From: Mauremys mutica
Taxonomy: Eukaryota > Chordata > Testudines > Geoemydidae
DNA: 64,000 bases
Direction: 5' to 3'
Assembly: GCF_020497125.1 (NCBI RefSeq)
Contig: NC_059087.1
Span: 12,681,925-12,745,924 of the forward strand
Under the pieces are notes generated by a model. It had not been told where the DNA came from. It did no database searches and saw only the letters and a program-made list of their open reading frames with translations. How positions within the stretch are numbered: position 1 is the stretch's first letter; the number at the start of each line of letters is the position of its first letter. The position numbers were made by a program, and so were the translations under genes. Below, piece by piece: positions 36,357-47,580 of the stretch.

Positions 36357-38589
36357 TAGGTGAAATTCACCTGTGCAGAAGTGTAGTGCAAGGTTTAGGT
36401 CTCACTTGAGCCCTCAGAAGTAGGACTTCAGTGGCACAAAGCCCTCTTGCTGACCCTCTATACAGGACAGAATATCATTCTGGAAGGAGGATTTGAGCCA
36501 TAACAAAGTATATCTCAAAAGCTACAAGCTTTTGCCATCCCTTACTACTTTCACTTTTTGGATCCAGTTTCTTTTCCCTCCTCCTTATTTTAAACAGGTA
36601 ATATAAACATAGGCCAGAAATACAACATCTCCATGATGAAACTCATATAGCACCAAGCAGCTTAATCATCACACCAGTGCAAAAGCATAGATGTCAAATG
36701 GTTTCAAGGTTAGAGAGAGGTCTAGCATAATTAATACACCACTAACTCAATTCCCACTGCTGTGTGCATACACACTGCAGTATGTGTGTGTGTATTGTGT
36801 GGAGAAGCAGAACCAGAGTGATTATATTCCAGGAAGTTAAAATGGAAGTTTGGGCTTTAGATGACAAGGATTCTACTTTATATGCTATGAAACCTTACTT
36901 CTTTTGCCTAGAGCAAAGGAGCGTGGAATATACTGTAGTATCTTTTCCCTCTATCTTGTGAAATAAAGAGATTTTCTTTTACATTTATCATCCCGACAGA
37001 GTAATAAATGATATTCTATTGTGTCTGATTTACAGCATGTTTGCCTTTGAAGTATTTTCATTACATCTTAGGTTATGCTTGTATGACCTGATACCATTTA
37101 CGTCATGGATAGTTATTGCTGTAATTGCCCTCGTTCAGACAATTTTCTTCCTCAATAATTCCTTATGTTCTTTGAATTGGGAGACTATCTTTCATCTTGT
37201 CAGAGTTGGTTACAATGCTAAATATGTCTGTAGCATATTTCCCAGAGCTCAAATGCGTCAAATAAATTCGGAGTTGAAAGGATGCCTCTTGCTTACTGTT
37301 CAGCATGTAAATAACCAAGCAGCTTCCTTGATTGGATGACAATTCTCAGACAATTAGCCAATAAGTACCAGAAGAGAGAGGAGCAGATTCTCTAACTTAA
37401 ATTTTTTTTTAAAAAAAAGGTCATTTACCTTCCCCCACTATTCTCCAGTGCTTGTTGTGTGAAAATTGGATTGACTGGGAGTTTCACTTTCCCATTTGAG
37501 CAGTCCCCTAGAGGGGTATATGCCTAACACCAAGGAAGCAGAATGATGCATATAGCAGGCTAGGCACTAAAATCCAAAGCCAAGATTTCATGGGTGATTC
37601 TGAGCAGTCAACTTGATACATGATATAAAGGGGCCAGATTTTCAGAGAGTGGATAGTCAGCACCTTCTCAAAATCATGCCCTTTCAAGGTGTCTCAAGTT
37701 GGGCAACCAGAAATAGAGGCACCCCAAATCAGTAGCCCCCTTTGAACATGTTGGTCTAATTTATTAGGACCTTGACATTTTAGAAAAAGGATTATGACAA
37801 CAATGGTATTGCTGCTTTCTGCCCCCCACAGCTTGACCAAATGTAGGGAAGTCTCATCACTAATCCCCAACCATTCATGCTCTATCCTCTAAAAATAGGT
37901 TATTGGGGGAATAGTGGACAATAGATTATTGGGAAAAAGACTCCAAGGCCCTGCTGTCACTGACTCGGAGCTCAAGGTTTCAGTCTCTAGAGACAGCTGA
38001 GTTGATGGCGGTTACGGTACCTTCCTCACAGGAGGCGTAAGTAGTATTTGCCAAGGTTTCAGGGACGCTTAGTGGAACGAGAGATTATAAAAAAAGCGTT
38101 GTGCTTATGCTATATTTTGCGCACAGTAAACTAAACATTGTGCATTAAGACTTGCAGATGAGTAGTCAATAGAGAGCTCTCTGCCTGCATGTGATTTTAT
38201 ACATCTCTGAGATAAATCAGAGAGGAAAATATAAAACCCAGCATTTAGGGACACCCTGGAGATTTGTCTTTCTTAGGGATCATTAAGTCCATGCATGAAT
38301 CAATGTCCTGTGTTCGTTGATATGTACTTTTCCATCCCTGACAGTTCTCAGAGGGAGATTATGCTTCAGTGATGAAATGCAATCAAAACAAGTTATTAAT
38401 ACAAATTTAAAATATTCATTTAATTATTAAAAAATAAACCCATAAGACTTTCTGCTTTTTTAATGCCTTTCATTTAACTGACTTGTATGCTACAGGCCAC
38501 AAAATGTAGCAACCATTACTACTTTCATGTGGAACCTATCCTCTGGGACAGTGGGTGAAATTTGCCTTTACACCACTTAAATCCTCAAG

Positions 38590-38646
38590 GTTAAATGCAA
38601 GGTGGAAGAGATTATTTAGCTTATTCTAAGGGACCATTCAAGGTAG
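38590..38646 (-). mobile_element. Penelope-like 3' region, inverted partial copy
   Basis: ATGCAAGGTGGAAGAGATTA and CTAAGGGACCATTCAAGGT are the inverse of CCTTGAATGGTCCCTTAG and TTCCACCTTGCAT in the copy starting at 39047. About 20 bp present in the other copy are missing here. Confidence 0.55.
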
Positions 38647-38654
38647 AGTGGCCC

Positions 38655-39040
38655 TTTAACATCTCTGCTGCAGACATGCCAAACCTGTGGGGGGAAAAAT
38701 GCAGAAATTGGGCTTGGTTTTGGCTTAATTGGCTGGGGAGTTGCTTGTTGGCTAGTTTTTGGATTGTAGCTTTCTGCTTGTTTGGCTTGTAGCTTGTTGC
38801 TTTTTTTTTTAATCAGCTCCTGGCAAGCAGGGGAGAGAGTCAGGGGTGCAAGCAGGCCCACCACACTCCCAGACTGCACATAGAGTGCTGGGGTTCTTAG
38901 GGATTGGCTTGTTTTGGCCTTGTTTTGAAATGGGATTCGCTTGATTTCTGGTTTATTGTGAAAGTTGGGGTGCGTATTTACCACGTGAAAGTTGGCAACT
39001 GTGCTCTGCAGTCATAGGACATAGAAAGTGGGGTAGTGGG
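38655..39040. repeat. Unassigned repeat between inverted Penelope-like arms
   Basis: Contains TTTTGGCTTAATTGGCTGG, CTTGTTTGGCTTGTAGCTTG, a T-run and, near the right end, GTGAAAGTTGGGGTGCGTAT and CACGTGAAAGTTGGCAACTG. I recognise the GTGAAAGTTGGCAACTG end as a dispersed turtle repeat but cannot name the family. Confidence 0.35.
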
Positions 39041-39046
39041 ATACAG

Positions 39047-39276
39047 ACCTTGAATGGTCCCTTAGTATATATACACTAACTACTTATGCTAAACAATCTT
39101 TTCCACCTTGCATTTAGCTGAGATGCTGGGAGTACCTTTCCCAGACCCGGAGAAGAGCTCTGCAAGGCTCAAAAGCTTGTCTCCCTCACCAACAGAAGTT
39201 GGCCCAATAAAAGATATTACCTCACCCACCTTGTCTTGCTAATATCCTGGGACTGACACCGCTACAACTACACTAA
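39047..39276 (+). mobile_element. Penelope-like retroelement 3' end
   Basis: The run CCTTGAATGGTCCCTTAG ... AGAGCTCTGCAAGGCTCAAA ... CACCAACAGAAGTTGGCCCA ... AAAGATATTACCTCACCCAC ... GACTGACACCGCTACAAC is a very common amniote repeat terminus that I attribute to a Penelope-like element. The hammerhead-like core at 39147-39178 supports this. No GIY-YIG or reverse transcriptase coding sequence is present. The family name is from memory and should be confirmed by a repeat-library search. Confidence 0.55.
39147..39178 (+). ncRNA. Degenerate hammerhead-ribozyme-like core
   Basis: The order expected in a hammerhead is CUGANGA, stem II, GAAA, then the next stem. Here CCGGAGA (39147-39153) is followed by GAGC/GCTC stem II arms (39155-39158 and 39167-39170) and AAAA (39171-39174) then GCTT. 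Two core positions of CUGANGA and the G of GAAA are changed, so this copy should be inactive. Hammerheads are known from Penelope-like elements. Confidence 0.4.
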
Positions 39277-39741
39277 ATACAACAACTTTTGGTATAGACT
39301 GTTTAGTATGAAATACACGTGCCAGATTGACACCCTGTAGAGATTCTGCAGAAATATAACTAAATTTCTGATCATACCTTCCAGTTGAGATGAGGAGAAA
39401 TTTGCATCTGCAACAACCGTAAAATGAACACAGTGACCACGACATTGATATAAACATTCCACTCCTGTGAAAACACAGAGAGAGAGGTCAAATTATCTCA
39501 TTTGTGCAGTTTTTCTTCAAAAGGGTCAGATTTGGCCTTTGTGTTTTTGCAACCAGTTCTGTGCATACAAGGGGGTCACTGTTGTCAATAACAGAGATCA
39601 TTTATTTGTCTAAATCTTTCAAGTCTGACTTTGAGAAATAATTCCCTCTTGTAACTGTTCCTTTTTTATTAGTATTGCTGGGTTGGAGGTGGAAAGTGGA
39701 CTATGTGTGGGTGTATTTAAAAAAAACAAACATGCAGAAGG

Positions 39742-39808
39742 TTGCTCAACAATATGTTCTTCCAACACCAACAAGTAAACACTACATTTAATATGCAGAA
39801 GATCACTC
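39742..39808. repeat. 67-bp direct repeat, copy 1
   Basis: Starts TTGCTCAACAATATG and ends GCAGAAGATCACTC. It matches 41409-41475 at 64 of 67 positions; flanking sequences do not match. Confidence 0.85.
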
Positions 39809-40310
39809 GGCATCAGCCTTAAAAGCCAAATAATAAACACCACCCATAATTACTTTGTAAGATCACTGTATATAAAACAATGCCATACACTTATAGACTA
39901 AATGTTCAAATTGGAAAGCTGATTAACATCCAGCAAAACCAATTAGGTTAGTGCTGGCAACTGTATACACAATTTGCCATTATTCATGAATTCCAGAAGA
40001 GTGTCTCATCCCAGCTTGAAATAGAAGCTTTTGCAATGTTATTGATTAGCTTATCTATGTAAGGCAAAATAGCACACAGAGAAGTCTCATGACCTAAAAG
40101 ATTTGCATGGCATAAATAAAATAGTTTCTGTTCACTAAGTAGTAACACATGACAATCACATAATGAACTAAATATTACTCATTTGAAGATCTGCACCTAA
40201 AGATGAGTGGATAGATAATGAGGTGATTGATGCTCTGTAAATACACAAAGATGGGAAGATAGATGGATATTTATTTTATAATGTTCAATGCACCATTGAG
40301 TGTGTCTAAG

Positions 40311-40378
40311 GGCTGGATCCAAAGCCCACTGAAATGAAGAGAATGACTTCCACTGACTTCAGTGGGCTTTGGGTCAAG
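40311..40378. repeat. 70-bp GATCCAAAGCC palindrome
   Basis: GGCTGGATCCAAAGCCCACT mirrors AGTGGGCTTTGGGTCAAGG, with one of the cleanest pairs of arms in the window. Confidence 0.65.
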
Positions 40379-41408
40379 GTTTAAGGTAGCAGCACTTACA
40401 CAATTTTTTAAATGACACAGATCTCTTTGTATGGGTCAGGCTGTGGATGGAATTTCAAACATACATGCCCATTATGTGTTTCTTTTTATATGTTTTTGTG
40501 CATCCCGTTCAGACTGCCCAAAAACCAGCAGCTGCTCCAACATTTGCACCACAGATAGGGGCGAGAACGCATGACCATTATTCATGATGATGAGCTCTTA
40601 CCCAGTAATCCATGGGCATAGACAACTAGGAGGTTGGGGAGGAGCTCTAGTTCCTCCTAAAATTTAAGGATCACATTAAGAAAGGAAATCCTGTATTTGG
40701 AACAGAAGCTCATGTATCAGTTTATTAAAAGTGGGAAAAATTTAGTTATGGTACAAAACTACTCATTAAAGTGACATCCAATAGCTATCATGTCAGCACA
40801 TTTACACCCAAATTTAAAAATAAAAAGGGTTCTATGCCTCCATCAATCCAACTGACTTCAACTGCTGTAACTGAATGCAAGTGTTTCTAATTTTGAGTCT
40901 GGGTTGCACAATGAGTGTTTATTGTGTCCAACTGCCTCCTACCCCTTCAATTTGTATATTCTTGTCATGAGTGATTCCCCCCCACATACACACACACTCC
41001 ACAATCACTAAACACATGCAGCCCAGCAATACATGACCAGTGTGTATTGCTTACATTTTGTGGTGGGGATCAAGGCATTTCATGGTATGACACATCGGGC
41101 ACATATCCACTTTGACGACTGCCATCATACATATGTGATGAACCTCTGCAATTCCTTTCCCTATTTTCTCTAAGCAACCTCCTCTCCATTGTGAGCTCTC
41201 TTTGGTAGCAGTTAAGGAAAATGAAGAATGGTATCAATATATGTCACTGCTGAGAAAAAACCCAAACTACATTTAAGGAGCAGTGTAAACCAGTCATTGA
41301 TTCTGGGACCAGGGATCCTCCAGGGAGCACCACAAATCCATACAACGTTCTAGATTTTTGCACTTGGATCTGTGATTTAGCTGGAAAAATGTATAAAACA
41401 ACTCCCCA

Positions 41409-41475
41409 TTGCTCAACAATATGTTCTTCCAACACCAACAAGTAAACGCTATATGTAATATGCAGAAGATCACTC
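41409..41475. repeat. 67-bp direct repeat, copy 2
   Basis: Same orientation as 39742-39808, 1667 bp downstream, differing at three positions. Confidence 0.85.
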
Positions 41476-41659
41476 TGGTGGCTCAGGAGTACAAGTCATT
41501 TCTTCCAAAATGTCAGTGATATTTTACACTCCCTAAATTGCTGGATTCAGACAGTGGAACAGGAACAAAATGAACAACAAAAAAGGGACAAAACCCACCC
41601 CATGCTCAACTATCACAAGATCAAAGCTTATTTGGATCAGAGTAGCCACTTGGGAAGAA

Positions 41660-41875
41660 GCAGTTGGGTCTGGACTGATAGTCAGGAGTTAGCTCTCTCT
41701 CACCTGCTGTATGAACTTGGGCAAGTCACTTCACTTCTCTGGGCCCGTTTTCCCTCCCACCCTGTCTGTCTGTCTGGTCTATTAAGACTCTGCCATAAGC
41801 TCTTTGGGATAGGGACTCTGTGTCTGTACAGCACCCAGCAAACTAAGGGGCTGCTGCAGTACAAAGAACAGGAAC
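41660..41875 (+). mobile_element. MIR-type SINE with LINE-like tail
   Basis: GAACTTGGGCAAGTCACTTC, then TAAGCTCTTTGGGATAGGGA and TGTACAGCACCCAGCAAAC follow a CORE-SINE with its tail. A TGTCTGTCTGTCTGG microsatellite lies between. Confidence 0.6.
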
Positions 41876-42711
41876 AATGAATACTGAGCAATCTAGGTCT
41901 GCTGAGGAGGCTACCACCAGCCTCTTGAAAGCACAACGTATTCCAAGTTAATGAGAGACGGTTCCAGTGTGAAAGACCCACCTGACTATACACAAAGGAC
42001 ATAGCTAATGCTTAATCACGTGAGCAACGTTAAACACGTGAGTAAATCCTATTTAAGTCCAAGATGGCTGAAGTCAAAGGAACTGCTCATGTGCTTGAAG
42101 TCGGGCAGTTTCTTGGATTGAGCCACAAGGGCTGTTCCATGCACCAAACAATGTGAAAGAAAGAAATTTCTTCTTCAATCTTTGTTGTTACTTTAGGTGT
42201 TTCCAGACAAATATGCTTTTTATGAAGACATCATGCACCTTTGGTTTCTTTGCAGTGTACATAAAACCAGGCCTTCCGCAAGAACAACACAGTCCCTCTC
42301 GGATGTACAATAACTTATTGTGAAACAAAACAGAAGAGAATTTTCTCTCTGGGTATCAAAACTCTTAATTTAATAGAGCTGATCTTCAGATAATGTGCCT
42401 GGCAAATGGAGCTGTTTCACTATGAACACTTCTGACAAACTGCACGGATTTGGGTTTCTACACAAATATGAAATTTGACCCACACTTTCTAAAACAGGGA
42501 CTTTCCAGTTTTGAGCAAATTTGTGCCAATGTACAACTGGCTTATCAAAAGCCATGGTCAATTTGTTCTTTAGAAGAGAAGCTGTAAAGAACCCACCACC
42601 GGTCGCTAATGGGGGCGTGACTAAGACCTTCAATGATGGCTTCTACCTCTTGAGACATAGCTCCATTATTTGGTGCTAGACTCAGATCATGTAGATGGGC
42701 CACAGGCTGAG

Positions 42712-42977
42712 TGAACACCAAAATTTCCATCCCATGGGAAATTCTGATATTATGACAATGTTTTTTTTTTTTTTTTAATTGGGACAAAAAGTTCAAAGGT
42801 CAAAACTTTTTGTGGAATGAAATGTTCCAAAACATTTCTATTCGAGAAACATTCTGATGTTTTATTTTGTAATTTTTTATTGAAACAAAATGAAATATTT
42901 TAACCTTCACAAATGGAAACTTCCTATTTTGGTGGGTTAAAGAGAATCAAAACATTTTGTTTCAAGTCATTTTGACA
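42712..42977. repeat. AT-rich repeat of the GAGCTGG type (degraded)
   Basis: Repeated TTTTGTTTCAA, GAAACAAAATGAAAT and AAACATTTTG words, like the interiors of the elements at 1373 and 61600, plus a T-run near 42761-42777. Boundaries are uncertain. Confidence 0.35.
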
Positions 42978-43049
42978 GTAAGCTGCATTTACCTAAGGTG
43001 CTGCACTGCCTCATGGGAGTTGTAGTTCATATGCCTCATGCTGTCATTA

Positions 43050-43130
43050 TTATTAATTGTTTTACTGTAGTGTCTAGGAGCCCTAGTCATGGAGCAGGTC
43101 CCTACTGTGGTAGGCACTATACAAACAGAA
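43050..43130 (-). mobile_element. SINE/LINE tail fragment, minus orientation
   Basis: TGTCTAGGAGCCCTAGTCAT ... CAGGTCCCTACTG ... GGCACTATACAAACAGAATA is the inverse of the tail seen at 24005 and 41800. Confidence 0.5.
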
Positions 43131-45076
43131 TAAAAAAAATTGATTGAAAATTCCTCTAGATTGTTGGTTCTAGAAGAGGAAGCAGCCACAATTCATTACA
43201 GCCCTGATTGATATCCCTCCTAATCTCCACCCTTGATGGCAGCCCCCTGCATGTTCTGCCCTCTCCCGCGGGGCAGGAATCCATGACAAGCAAAAGGAGC
43301 TGATGTATAAAAGGTTAATGCTGCTGCTCCTAGTGGCTGTCTAATGTGCATCCCTGGGAGGAACTTCAGACAGAGTTTGTTGTGGGAAAGAGACCTGGAG
43401 GCCTGGTGCACAATGCTGTACATCTTGCTGGTGAAGGGGTTTTGGTAGTGGCTCAAGAAGATGGGGTTGACGTTCCCACTCCCTTGCTGCCCTGCAGCCC
43501 CTAAGGATTGTTTAAAGGCCAACCCTAGGAGGAGGTCAGGCTGCTGCTCTATGCAGCCTGGCACTGGTCTTCTGATAAAAGGCTAAAATTTGTGACGTGA
43601 AATCTCAACTTGTTTGGAGTTTGGGCTTGGCTTGGACGAAGCAGAGTGCTTATTCAAAGCTTGGCCAAGCCACCTGAGTCTGCCAAATTGAGCTGGAAGT
43701 CTTCTGGGAAGAGCCTCTCCCACCAGATTTATGCTGTTTCTCATTTGTTTCTGGGATGCTGCAAGAATAGCTAGGTGAGTTTTGGCCCTTCCAATTTCCG
43801 ATTTCAGTTCCAGCCAGCACCTATAAGGCCCCTGGGCACAGCGAGATGAAAAATAATGAAAACAAATGACTCTGACATTTCACACCCTTCACTGGGCTTC
43901 AGTCCAATAATGGGTTTCGGTGAGAGAAAGACACAGGCACGTAGACAGAGAGAGAATTAATAGTTTTTCTGCCAGTAGGTAGCCTGAAAAAACTCCAGCT
44001 TTCATTATAGTTATCTAGTCTCACTCATTTCAGTGTAACTGGGGAAGTCTTTGTGCAATGATACTGCTACATTTCATATACCCTCCACAGATGGTTCTTT
44101 TACTCCAATATTAATTTTATGGATTGATGGAGGTAGTTTAACTCCGTGGAAAGGCTATGCTCACAATGCTTCTACCTTCTGGTTTTTGTTCCTACAGATG
44201 GTGTTTTTATACAGTAAAAATCAATTACAAATTGAATGGTATGTCTACAATCAAAATGTTGGCCAACCAGGCTCTGTTCATGGTAATCACATTTATTTAC
44301 AGTTCTTGTTCCCCTGGTCATTCTTTCACATATGCGCCTCTTGTTATTTTATGTAACTTGCTCCCAGACACTTCTCCCTCCTCCCCTAATCAATTAATTA
44401 GCCATTGTGGGAGTGAGCGTCAAAAGCGGTTAGACTTTCCCCCTCCCTCTTTCACATTTACATCCATTCCCTTGTGCGGCAGAAGAAACAGACTTTGGGC
44501 CCCTGTGATAAAAATCTGAGGATGTCTATAAAGCAGATTAAGTGATTTATAGTGAAATGATTCATTTATTGAACTCATCCTTGTGATTTGACTGGCCTTG
44601 AGTTTCCTGAAAACGTTGTCCTGATGAACCAAGCTGACACCAGACTTTAGGGTGCAGCTACTCAGCTGGTTTAAACTATCATAAGTCCACTGGCTTCGGT
44701 TTATGCCATTTGAGGATTGGTCCCTATGTAATGTGTATATTGATTAACAAATCGTATGTCTCTTATTTATTTACTTACAATAAATAACTGTGGGGCATAT
44801 AGAAAAGTAAAGTATCTACCAATCCTAGCTAAACCAATTAAAAAAAGTGCCAAATCGTGATTCAGGGGATTACACGATTATCACTATCCTAAGGAGTTAA
44901 GGCCTGATCCAAAGTCCAAATGGGAAAGACTCGTTGGCTTCAAGGGGCTTGGATTAGCTCCTTATTTCCCTCATGGAGTTTCCTCTGCATTCTTCCACTG
45001 AGAACTGGCAGGGTTTGTCGCCCAACAGAAAAAGGCAAGAGTCTATCCTCCCTCCTTACTGTGCTTGCTCTCCACG

Positions 45077-45925
45077 TGCTGATTACTTCAGTTATTCAGT
45101 ACCCAAACACTAAATGGCAGTCAATGCTTTGTGTGACACACCTTGGTGTGACGTTGGATAGGTCATTAACGTACCACAACCATTTGAAGAAGACGGCAGC
45201 AAAAGTCAGCACTAGGAGCAACCTGCTTAGAAAACTGGCCGGTTCAACTTGCGGCCTGAGCGCCTGAATGCTTAGAACATCAGCCCTTGCTCTCTACTAT
45301 TCAACAGCAGAGTACCGCGCTCCTGCCTGGCGTCACTCGTCTCATCCAAGGCTGGTCAATGTAGAGCTTAACTAAGCTACATGTATTGTTACTGGGACTT
45401 TACGTGCAATTCCGCTGCCATGGCTACCAAAACATAGTAACATAGCACTGCCCCATCTTCACTGTGAAATGGCCTCTGTCATGGTGCTGGCCAAGATCTG
45501 TGAGAACAGTGACCTGCATTTGTACACAGACCTCTTCAACCACTCGCCAGCTCGCCTGTCTTCTAGACGCCCTGTATGGTCATTTATGCCACCACAGGAC
45601 ATGATGGTGAATCTACTTGGTGCAACGAGTGGTCGGCCACTCTTTCATCACTGACCCAATCATCTGACCATCAGGTTTTGATCTGCCAAGGCACCTGTGG
45701 TCATCTCTGAACCGGTTTTGAACAGGACAAGGGAACTGTGTGGCCAATCACTTTAAATGGGGTTTTTCTAATGACCGGCGACGCAGCTGCAGTGAATTCA
45801 GACTGTCACATTTCCTTGACAAGTGCCCTCTGACTTATTTTGATGGTAGGCAACCGGCTCTCTAGCTGGCTGATGATGGCACCATCAAATGGCTGAGTAA
45901 ATTGTGCATACGCTGAGGTAGCTTA
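45077..45925 (+). pseudogene. Broken non-LTR retrotransposon reverse transcriptase C-terminus
   Basis: One frame from about 45077 to 45654 reads HLGVTLDRSLTYHNHLKKTA, then KVSTRSNLLRKLAGSTCGLSA, a stop, TSALALYYSTAEYRAPAWRH, a second stop and LPWLPKHSNIALPHL. After a frameshift near 45650 it continues DLPRHLWSSLNRF and DKCPLTYFDGRQPAL. This order (LGVTLDR, LRKLAG, ALxYSxAEYxAPxW, LPWLPVL-like, DLPRHxWSxLNRF, CPLTxF) is the C-terminal part of the reverse transcriptase of LINEs in the Jockey/I-like assemblage and does not fit CR1. It is 5'-truncated with several stops and at least one frameshift, so it is dead. The clade assignment is from memory. Confidence 0.7.
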
Positions 45926-46107
45926 TATTCAGTTGTGCAGTTTTGTATTAAGTATGTTATGGATGGTTTGGACTCAAGTGTCCAGGAAATGTTTTTCTCC
46001 TGTACGGATGGATCCAGGACATATCCTTGCATTCAGTTGATTTGAACTGACACCCCCTTCGAAGGTTAAAAGTGCTGAAATGTCATACACAAGGCACTCA
46101 CGCCTAG

Positions 46108-46325
46108 ATTCACAAAAGTAGTCAGCATCACAACACCTAAAACTTCAGTTGCCTAAAAAAACCACAGGAATGCACTGCAATTCACAAAGCCTGAGCTGGG
46201 TGCCTGGCTCCCTACACAATGAATGGGGAGAGATAGGCATCAGATTGCAATTCACAAAAGCCAGCATGATAGATGGGAAGCTGCCTAAGCTAACCAATAG
46301 GAGATGCCACTGAGAGGGGCGTGTT
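46108..46325. mobile_element. Partial copy of AGATTCAC-ended DNA transposon
   Basis: GCCTAGATTCACAAAAGTAG, TACACAATGAATGGGGAGAG and GCTAACCAATAGGAGATGCC parallel the left part of the element at 18851-19621. Confidence 0.55.
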
Positions 46326-46451
46326 CCTTGTGATGGCTGGATGGTTTGTAAGATGAGAGTTTTGAGAATTTATCTACAACTAAAAGCTATTCTTTGTAAG
46401 ACTTCTTAACAGAGATTAAATTTTACGTCGTGTGTAAAGGACAGTCGAGAC

Positions 46452-46676
46452 CAGGGGTTCATTGTGCTAGGCTAACAAAATGGTCCCATCCCCAAAGAGC
46501 GCAACATCTAAATAAACAAGACCAAAAAATGGTGGGAGAAAAAAAAATTGATATCCCCATTTTACAGATGGAGAACTGAGGCCCAGAGAGATTAAGCGAT
46601 ATGTCCAAGGTCACACAGGAAATCAGAGAGACAGCTGAGAACTGAATGAAGGCCACCTGTATCCCAATCCAATGCC
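46452..46676 (-). mobile_element. MIR-type SINE with tail, minus orientation
   Basis: CCCATTTTACAGATGGAGAA, CTGAGGCCCAGAGAGATTAA and CCAAGGTCACACAGGAAATC are the inverse of the MIR core; the preceding CATTGTGCTAGG piece is its tail. Confidence 0.7.
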
Positions 46677-46980
46677 AAAGGTATTGTTTGTAATACTGGT
46701 TTTTCTGAAGGGGGCAAGATATAGTCTTTCAGTAATCTAGTAATGGAATAAGTTAATATGAAATTAGAGTTACTGGCTAGTAAATTCTCTATATAAAATG
46801 GCCAGAAATGAGAGAGATGGTGGGGGAATTGACTTGTTAACTAAAGTTCCAACTTGTGTGATTACAGGAGAGCAATCATGAGGATTAGAACTGCTTAGTT
46901 TTATCTTTCCCCTTCCAGCATTAAAAGTCAGCTATTAAACTTCTCGATCAAGGATTTGGCTGGTAACTAACTGATACTGA

Positions 46981-47156
46981 GGGCTTGTCTACACTGGCAA
47001 TTTACAGCGCTGCAACTTTCTCGTTCAGGGGTGTGAAAAAACATCCCCAAGCACAGCAAGTTGCAGCGCTGTAAAGTGCCCCAGTGCTGGGAGCTACGCC
47101 CATCATGGAGGTGGTTATTTTTAGAGCACTTTAGCATTGCTAGCGTAGACTAGCCC
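46981..47156. mobile_element. MITE with GTCTACAC ends and TGA duplication
   Basis: Ends GGGCTTGTCTACACTGGC and GCGTAGACTAGCCC are inverse; TGA flanks both sides (46978-46980, 47157-47159). A 3-bp duplication suits PIF/Harbinger. Inside, TTACAGCGCTGCAACTT mirrors AAGTTGCAGCGCTGTAA. Confidence 0.65.
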
Positions 47157-47508
47157 TGAATGTTTGTGACTGAAATTAAATTATCCAGGGCAGGGAGAGG
47201 TTAGTTTAAATCCTGAGTTCAGTTTCACTGTAGGTTTATGTTAACATTAATGGGTGTGTGTGTGTGAGTGAGAGAAAAGATCATCTTTTTCCATCCATTT
47301 TTCCTTCTGGGTGTCTTTGGACTCCCCCTCCGCTGTGCCACCCTGCAATGATCTTCCTGGTAGAGAGCACTTGGAAGAAGGCCTTTTCAGAACCCCTTAA
47401 TGTTACTCCTTCTGCAGAATGACACTACCATCTCTTGGGTTTGGGGGCACTTTTGGAGTGAAACAATGGACCCAGGAGCCTCCTACTCCTGTTCCATAAC
47501 AAGATTTC

Positions 47509-47580
47509 GGGCCTGATCCAAAGGCCATTGAAGTCAATGGAAATTTCTCACATTGACTTCAGTGAGCTTTGGATCAAGCC
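47509..47580. repeat. 70-bp GATCCAAAGCC palindrome (best copy)
   Basis: GGGCCTGATCCAAAGGCCAT and GAAGTCAATGG on the left mirror CATTGACTTCAGTG and AGCTTTGGATCAAGCC on the right, around a short spacer. Confidence 0.7.

Noticed and set aside
36962..36967. Second AATAAA as the true 3' end of the receptor transcript
   Set aside because: It is beyond CR1, hAT and mariner-like insertions and lacks a clear GT-rich element; 35467 is the better candidate, though an extended isoform cannot be excluded.
37019..37339. 106-codon hydrophobic frame just past the 3' UTR
   Set aside because: Hydrophobic residues arise from AT-rich codons; no receptor or other family resemblance and no splice or poly(A) context.
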